DNA of 8,643 nucleotides from positions 1 through 8,643 of the forward strand of contig JADGNL010000052.1 of assembly GCA_017883495.1 (NCBI GenBank). The letters are read 5' to 3'. Both the position numbers and the translations under genes were made by a program. The stretch's first letter is position 1. Every line of letters begins with the position of its first letter. Positions 6,278 through 8,643 of this stretch are shown here, piece by piece. The notes under the pieces are model-generated. The model was not told the DNA's origin. It was given only the letters and a program-made list of their open reading frames with translations, and searched no databases. The DNA comes from Methanomicrobiales archaeon. Lineage in GTDB: Archaea; Halobacteriota; Methanomicrobia; Methanomicrobiales; Methanospirillaceae.

Positions 6278-6505
6278 TCAGACCACGGGGCGCGCCGTGT
6301 CCATGGGGCGTTCCATGAGCGCAGCTGCGATCAGGTAGAGGGCTGCGAGCCCGACGATGACGTAGATCACGCGCGTGACGATCGAGCCCGCGCCGAAGAC
6401 CGTCTCGACAACGTTCAGGTTGATCAGGCCGACAATACCCCAGACAAGGCCGCCGATCACAGTCAGGATCAGCGCAATCCAGTAGAGAGCTGAATACGTT
6501 CGCAT
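6278..6505 (-). CDS. DUF378 family two-helix membrane protein
   Basis: The product has 75 residues. Two strongly hydrophobic helices cover about residues 7-28 (LYWIALILTVIGGLVWGIVG) and 45-66 (VTRVIYVIVGLAALYLIAAA), joined by LNVVETVFGAGS. The glycine-rich first helix with WGIVGL, the N-V-V-E-T-V-F turn and the R-x-I-Y-V-I-VG-x-AALY second helix are the pattern of DUF378 (YuzA-like) proteins. These are small integral membrane proteins of unknown role, common in bacteria and archaea. The start is well supported: GAGGTG (6518-6513 on the - strand) lies 7 nt before this ATG, so the in-frame extension to 6586 is rejected. A TATA box lies just upstream. It appears to be a single-gene unit. Confidence 0.85.
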   Translation of the reverse strand: MRTYSALYWIALILTVIGGLVWGIVGLINLNVVETVFGAGSIVTRVIYVIVGLAALYLIAAALMERPMDTARPVV

Positions 6506-6541
6506 AGTGTGGCACCTCGAACGCCATAACGGGCTCCTCGT

Positions 6542-6550
6542 ACTTATACT
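6542..6550 (-). promoter_or_regulatory. TATA box of the DUF378 gene
   Basis: The - strand reads AGTATAAGT. A start site about 26 bp downstream falls near 6520, just before the GAGGTG ribosome site at 6518-6513, giving a very short leader of about 15 nt. Confidence 0.65.
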
Positions 6551-6597
6551 CTTGCCAGAACGGCCCGTGCGAGCCGCAATTGCCATTCAAGCAACGT

Positions 6598-6618
6598 GAC
6601 GGCGGGGATTCCGCCGTC
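6598..6618 (-). terminator. perfect 8-bp hairpin after the Gly/Ala-rich gene
   Basis: GACGGCGG and CCGCCGTC form a perfect 8-bp stem with a GGATT loop, starting 5 bp beyond the stop of the gene at 6624. No T run follows on the - strand, so it may stabilise the message 3' end rather than terminate on its own. Confidence 0.5.
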
Positions 6619-6623
6619 CTTGC

Positions 6624-7070
6624 TCACTGCTTCTTCAGGGTGCCGTCGACCCGGGCCTGAAGGTCCCGGAGGACGGACGAGAGTGTCTCCCCGGCGCGGT
6701 TGACCTGAGTCTCGAGGTACCGGTGTCCCTCTTCTGTGCCGACGAGGGTGCGCACGGCCCCGATCACGTCGTCGACAGCCTTCGTGACCGAGGCCGCGGC
6801 CGCTCCGAGCTGGTCGTCAACGGCCGATCCGGCCGTGCCTCCCGCGCCGGCGCTTTCGGATCCGCCTTCGCCGCCGGACGCACCTCCGCCGGCCGTCGTT
6901 CCGGGTCCGGCGCACGCGGCATAATCCGCCGTGAACTCGGTGGCGGATGTCGACGGGTCGATCGGGGCCCCGCCGGTCAGCTCGAGGCCCGGCGACTCGC
7001 CGGTCGAGGCCATCGTGGCCGGGAGGTTCTCGACATAGGGCCCTCCTTTGAATCCTTCTTCCTCGGTCAT
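6624..7070 (-). CDS. Gly/Ala-rich protein with helical C-terminus, unknown function
   Basis: The product has 148 residues and I do not recognise a family. Residues 1-50 are acidic and Pro/Thr/Ser-rich with no clear fold. Residues about 53-82 are a low-complexity Gly/Ala/Ser tract (TTAGGGASGGEGGSESAGAG), probably a flexible linker. Residues about 85-148 look helical and amphipathic (VTKAVDDVIGAVRTLVG, then RYLETQVNRAGETLSSVLRD) and end in a basic LKKQ. No signal peptide or membrane segment is seen. The linker between a disordered head and a helical tail suggests a tethering or partner-binding protein, which is a guess. AGGTG lies 3 nt before the ATG at 7070, so I prefer it to the GTG at 7076. 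A TATA element about 30 bp upstream implies a very short leader. Third codon positions fit a real gene. Confidence 0.7.
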   Translation of the reverse strand: MTEEEGFKGGPYVENLPATMASTGESPGLELTGGAPIDPSTSATEFTADYAACAGPGTTAGGGASGGEGGSESAGAGGTAGSAVDDQLGAAAASVTKAVDDVIGAVRTLVGTEEGHRYLETQVNRAGETLSSVLRDLQARVDGTLKKQ

Positions 7071-7096
7071 ACGCACCTACTGCTGCGAGGATCGGT

Positions 7097-7107
7097 AATA
7101 TCTTTTC
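7097..7107 (-). promoter_or_regulatory. TATA box of the Gly/Ala-rich gene
   Basis: The - strand reads AAAAGATATTA, centred about 31 bp before the ATG at 7070. The predicted start near 7075 leaves almost no leader. Confidence 0.55.
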
Positions 7108-7162
7108 CGTATCAACCGGTTGCAACGAACCGGGCTATTTCTCCTCTCGTCGCGCGGATTCG

Positions 7163-7168
7163 AAAAAA
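7163..7168 (-). terminator. oligo-T tract
   Basis: On the - strand this is TTTTTT, lying between the hairpin at 7254-7285 and the next promoter. It could act as a second, archaeal-type terminator for transcripts arriving from the right. Confidence 0.3.
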
Positions 7169-7242
7169 GGGGATGAAAGTCGCTGCCAACCACGGAAGGG
7201 GTCAACCGCGGCCCAGCCGCAGTCCGCTCCCGGGCGCCGTGA

Positions 7243-7285
7243 GAGAAAAGGGTTGGGATACGGATCCGGTAGAGTCCGTATCCCA
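7243..7285 (-). terminator. hairpin terminator with T-rich tail
   Basis: TGGGATACGGA (7254-7264) and TCCGTATCCCA (7275-7285) form a perfect 11-bp stem with a 10-nt loop. On the - strand the stem is followed by ACCCTTTTCTCT, a T-rich tail; on the + strand no T run follows. It therefore looks like a terminator for leftward transcription and lies 15 bp beyond the stop at 7300. An operator is the alternative reading. Confidence 0.6.
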
Positions 7286-7299
7286 GTGTAGTTACTGAT

Positions 7300-7530
7300 T
7301 CATGGAACGGGATCTTCGGTACAGCGGACTGAAACTATTTTCTTATTTTCCGCATTTCGGTGGCCGATCCGAGGGGACCCGAATCGAGGACGCCATGGGC
7401 ATCCCGGTATCTTTGTCCACTCCCCTTCGGCATACACGCGTGTCCTCAGGACGGCCGGGAGTAGGGCGACGGCGACTGCGAGGAGGGTGAGTCCTGCGAT
7501 TGTCCTGCAGGGAGACCACCAGCGGAGCAT
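7300..7530 (-). CDS. possible single-helix membrane peptide
   Basis: The frame encodes 76 residues with no family that I recognise. The N-terminus is basic (MLRWWSPCR), then residues 10-28 are a clear membrane or signal helix (TIAGLTLLAVAVALLPAVL), followed by a polar tail with two cysteines (TKIPGCPWRPRF and VSVRCTEDPVP). The positive N-terminus would place the tail outside the cell if the helix stays in the membrane. Support is partial: a hairpin terminator lies just past the stop, and the helix is well formed. Against it, no ribosome site precedes the ATG, the promoter (TTTTAC near 7560) is weak, and third codon positions in the tail are unlike those of neighbouring genes. If it is not real, 7108-7739 has no gene. 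Confidence 0.35.
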   Translation of the reverse strand: MLRWWSPCRTIAGLTLLAVAVALLPAVLRTRVYAEGEWTKIPGCPWRPRFGSPRIGHRNAENKKIVSVRCTEDPVP

Positions 7531-7739
7531 GTGCGGCTCGACGGCATGCGCGGCGACGTAAAACGGAAAGGTTGGCTGGTTTCTCACGCGAGTCGGAAGG
7601 GAATCCGCTGGCACGGCTCCGGCACGCCGGCAGAAAGGCCTCGTCGAGACGCGAAAGGAGAGGTCCGACCACGGCGATAGAGCGCCCGTGCAGCGGCTAC
7701 ACCTGGTCCCTCCGCTCGAAGAACAGTCTACCGGCCCGG

Positions 7740-8111
7740 TCAGGTGCCCTTTGTCCGTATGGGGCAACCCGGCATCTCCGCCCCGCCGCGTTCCGAGACC
7801 CACGTCAGCATCGGGATCAGGTGCCCGCGCAGCGTGCGACCATCGGGTGTCAGCGAATATTTCACCGTCGGCGGAGACGTCTGCATGACCGTTCTCTTCA
7901 CGAGACCGATCCTCTCGAGGTTCTTCAGCGTGTCCGAAAGGGGTTTCGGGCCGATGCGGCCGAGCTCTTTTTTCAGCTCGTTGAAGCCTCTGTTCCCTTC
8001 GTTGCCGAGAATAGCGACGATCAGCAGCGCCCATTTCTTCGCGACGACATCGAGGATACCGAAGAGCGGGCAGAAACAGACCGTGTCGTTTACAGCAGGA
8101 GGTTCCGTCAT
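7740..8111 (-). CDS. HxlR-family winged-helix transcriptional regulator
   Basis: The product has 123 residues, a usual length for the family. The HxlR signature opens the domain: CFCPLFGILDVVAKKWALLI (residues 12-31), corresponding to the family's C-P-x-x-x-x-x-D-x-x-x-x-KW. RGFNELKKEL and KPLSDTLKNLERIGLV (residues 41-71) form the helix-turn-helix, and KRTVMQTSPPTVKYSLTPDG (72-91) the wing. C14 sits where family members such as YodB and HypR carry a redox-sensing cysteine; C12 and C116 are extra. The protein probably binds DNA as a dimer and may sense oxidants, quinones, thiols or metal. The ATG at 8111 is the first start in its frame after an in-frame TAG. A 5-codon frame with a perfect ribosome site lies just upstream, and two copies of GGATACTACCTA flank the promoter, suggesting autoregulation and control of the divergent genes. 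Confidence 0.9.
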   Translation of the reverse strand: MTEPPAVNDTVCFCPLFGILDVVAKKWALLIVAILGNEGNRGFNELKKELGRIGPKPLSDTLKNLERIGLVKRTVMQTSPPTVKYSLTPDGRTLRGHLIPMLTWVSERGGAEMPGCPIRTKGT

Positions 8112-8172
8112 GGATACTACCTACGTCCTGCCATACTTTCCTCCTTATGACCTATTAATCGGATACTACCTA
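8112..8172. promoter_or_regulatory. divergent control region with 12-bp direct repeats
   Basis: GGATACTACCTA occurs exactly at 8112-8123 and at 8161-8172, 49 bp start to start. Between them lies CCTATTAATC (8151-8160), usable as a TATA box on either strand. The right copy extends to GATACTACCTATC with matching GATA/TATC ends. From memory, YodB-type HxlR operators contain TACTA half-sites, which these copies also contain. The position, between a regulator gene and a divergent open frame, fits a shared operator. Confidence 0.6.
8117..8134 (-). CDS. 5-codon upstream frame in the hxlR leader
   Basis: On the - strand ATG-GCA-GGA-CGT-AGG-TAG encodes MAGRR. It is preceded by AGGAGG (8145-8140) at an ideal 5-nt spacing, and its stop lies 5 nt before the hxlR ATG. 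If the transcript starts to the right of 8145, ribosomes would load here and re-initiate at hxlR. If transcription starts from the TATTAAT element, the start would be near 8130 and the frame would not be in the message. Either reading is possible. Confidence 0.3.
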   Translation of the reverse strand: MAGRR

Positions 8173-8192
8173 TCAGAAAAAACCTGGACCTT

Positions 8193-8199
8193 CAGGAGT
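8193..8199 (+). promoter_or_regulatory. ribosome-binding site before 8207
   Basis: CAGGAGT contains AGGAG at 8194-8198, 8 nt before the ATG at 8207. This is the main reason to consider that frame real. Confidence 0.45.
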
Positions 8200-8206
8200 C
8201 TTTCGG

Positions 8207-8428
8207 ATGAGATGCGCGTTTTCGAGAAATGACAATAACGATGAACGCCCGGGATGCAACGGGGCCGGGCAGTCGCATCCAGCGCTTCGCACCGCACAGG
8301 CCGCTGCCGGCATCTCCTCCCGTTCCAGACACGAAGCCATGCCACGGGACGTCTCTGTTGCGGGCCGACGCCTCGGGAGCCGCGCACCCGGGGCCCCGGA
8401 AGAAACACCGCACGGATCATCATCATGA
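8207..8428 (+). CDS. possible small open frame coupled to the membrane-protein gene
   Basis: The frame encodes 73 residues, polar, rich in Arg, Ser, Gly and Pro, with no recognisable domain (it begins MRCAFSRNDNNDERPGCN and ends ETPHGSSS). The case for it is positional: AGGAG 8 nt before the ATG, a TATA-like element about 50 bp upstream, and a stop that overlaps the next ATG in an ATGA arrangement typical of coupled genes. The case against is compositional: third codon positions are only moderately GC-rich, unlike clear genes here, and the peptide has no hydrophobic or catalytic pattern. It may be a leader frame that tunes translation of the gene at 8425. Confidence 0.3.
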   Translation: MRCAFSRNDNNDERPGCNGAGQSHPALRTAQAAAGISSRSRHEAMPRDVSVAGRRLGSRAPGAPEETPHGSSS

Positions 8429-8643
8429 GCACGCAATCTGGGGAGACGACAGGTACTCCGACGGCATCCGGCAGGGAGACGGGCGGCGGCTGCCCCGCCT
8501 GCCGGGTCTGCGCTGAAGGCTCCAGCCTTGGCGGTGCGGAGGAGCGCGAGCCGGGCTGGTGGAAACGCCCGGCGGCCACCATCGCCCTCTCTACCCTGCT
8601 GCTCGCCGCCGCGCTCGTCCTCGAGCTGCTCTCTCCGGGCGCG
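8425..8643 (+). CDS. start of a membrane protein with CxxCxxC motif, truncated by window end
   Basis: Seventy-three codons are visible, open to the last base. Residues 1-20 are polar (MSTQSGETTGTPTASG), then CPACRVC gives a CxxCxxC motif at about residues 24-30. An acidic stretch (GGAEEREPGWWKR) leads to a strong membrane helix (ATIALSTLLLAAALVLELL) at about residues 53-71. A soluble cysteine motif before a first membrane helix is common in heavy-metal P-type ATPases and other metal-efflux permeases, and also in thiol-relay membrane proteins. The P-type ATPase reading is a guess from this layout; the diagnostic CPC, DKTG and HP motifs would lie beyond the window. It is divergent from the hxlR-type gene, so it is the likely regulated target. 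Codon use fits a real gene. The ribosome site is weak, so coupling through the ATGA overlap may matter. Confidence 0.65.
   Translation, partial: MSTQSGETTGTPTASGRETGGGCPACRVCAEGSSLGGAEEREPGWWKRPAATIALSTLLLAAALVLELLSPGA

Noticed and set aside
6003..6338. 111-codon + strand frame with a hydrophobic segment
   Set aside because: GTG start without ribosome site, poor GC3 bias, and its second half is antisense to the well-supported DUF378 gene.
7531..7739. Possible gene between the HxlR-type stop and the one-helix peptide
   Set aside because: No frame shows codon bias, start signals or a recognisable motif; I see nothing coding here.
7500..8150. 216-codon + strand frame opposite the HxlR-type gene
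   Set aside because: It is the shadow of the regulator gene and its flank, with an Arg-rich random composition.
8388..8399. 12-bp palindrome CCGGGGCCCCGG
   Set aside because: GC-only palindromes are expected by chance at this composition, and it lies inside a possible open frame.
1..8643. CRISPR arrays, tRNA or rRNA genes, insertion sequences
   Set aside because: No regularly spaced repeats, no cloverleaf or conserved rRNA segments, and no transposase motifs or paired terminal repeats were seen on either strand.

Overview
The window looks like part of the chromosome of a GC-rich methanogenic archaeon, most likely of the order Methanomicrobiales (Methanoculleus or Methanofollis-like; this is inferred from gene content and signals, not from a search). 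The reasons are: archaeal TATA boxes about 25-30 bp upstream of starts and no bacterial -35/-10 promoters; ribosome sites built from pieces of AGGAGGTGATCC; an APS/PAPS-reductase-like protein with a cysteine desulfurase; an FdhD-like protein; a PAS protein ending in a degenerate H-box without an ATPase domain; and a zinc-ribbon protein with a CVKWCRYAREC tail. Third codon positions in the main genes are almost all G or C, so long false open frames run through the other five frames.

Left part (about 120-1083, + strand): three small genes, for an NTF2/SnoaL-like protein, a coiled-coil protein and a zinc-ribbon protein. Each start is preceded by TGATC or TGATCC. Middle (1134-4500, + strand): a two-gene operon with its own TATA box, which sits inside a perfect 9-bp inverted repeat. 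Gene one encodes an 884-residue fusion of an Fe-S type PP-loop (APS/PAPS reductase-like) domain with a complete SufS-type cysteine desulfurase. Gene two, overlapping by 8 nt, encodes a divergent FdhD. A coherent reading is that the desulfurase makes persulfide sulfur that FdhD passes to a metal cofactor such as that of formate dehydrogenase; the role of the PP-loop half is open. A probable frameshifted gene remnant follows (4538-4752).

Right part (4777-8111, all on the - strand): a GAF/PAS sensor protein, a two-helix DUF378 membrane protein, a Gly/Ala-rich protein with a helical tail, a doubtful one-helix membrane peptide with a hairpin terminator behind it, and an HxlR-family regulator. Base composition is looser from about 5.9 kb onward, with oligo-T tracts, AT-rich promoters and wider spacers, as in an accessory region.

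Right end (8112-8643): a divergent control region with two exact copies of GGATACTACCTA flanking a TATA-like site. To its left is hxlR, preceded by a 5-codon upstream frame with a perfect ribosome site. To its right on the + strand is a small open frame that overlaps, by ATGA, the start of a membrane protein with a CxxCxxC metal- or thiol-binding motif, which runs off the window. The likely logic is an HxlR-type redox or thiol sensor controlling itself and this divergent membrane protein.
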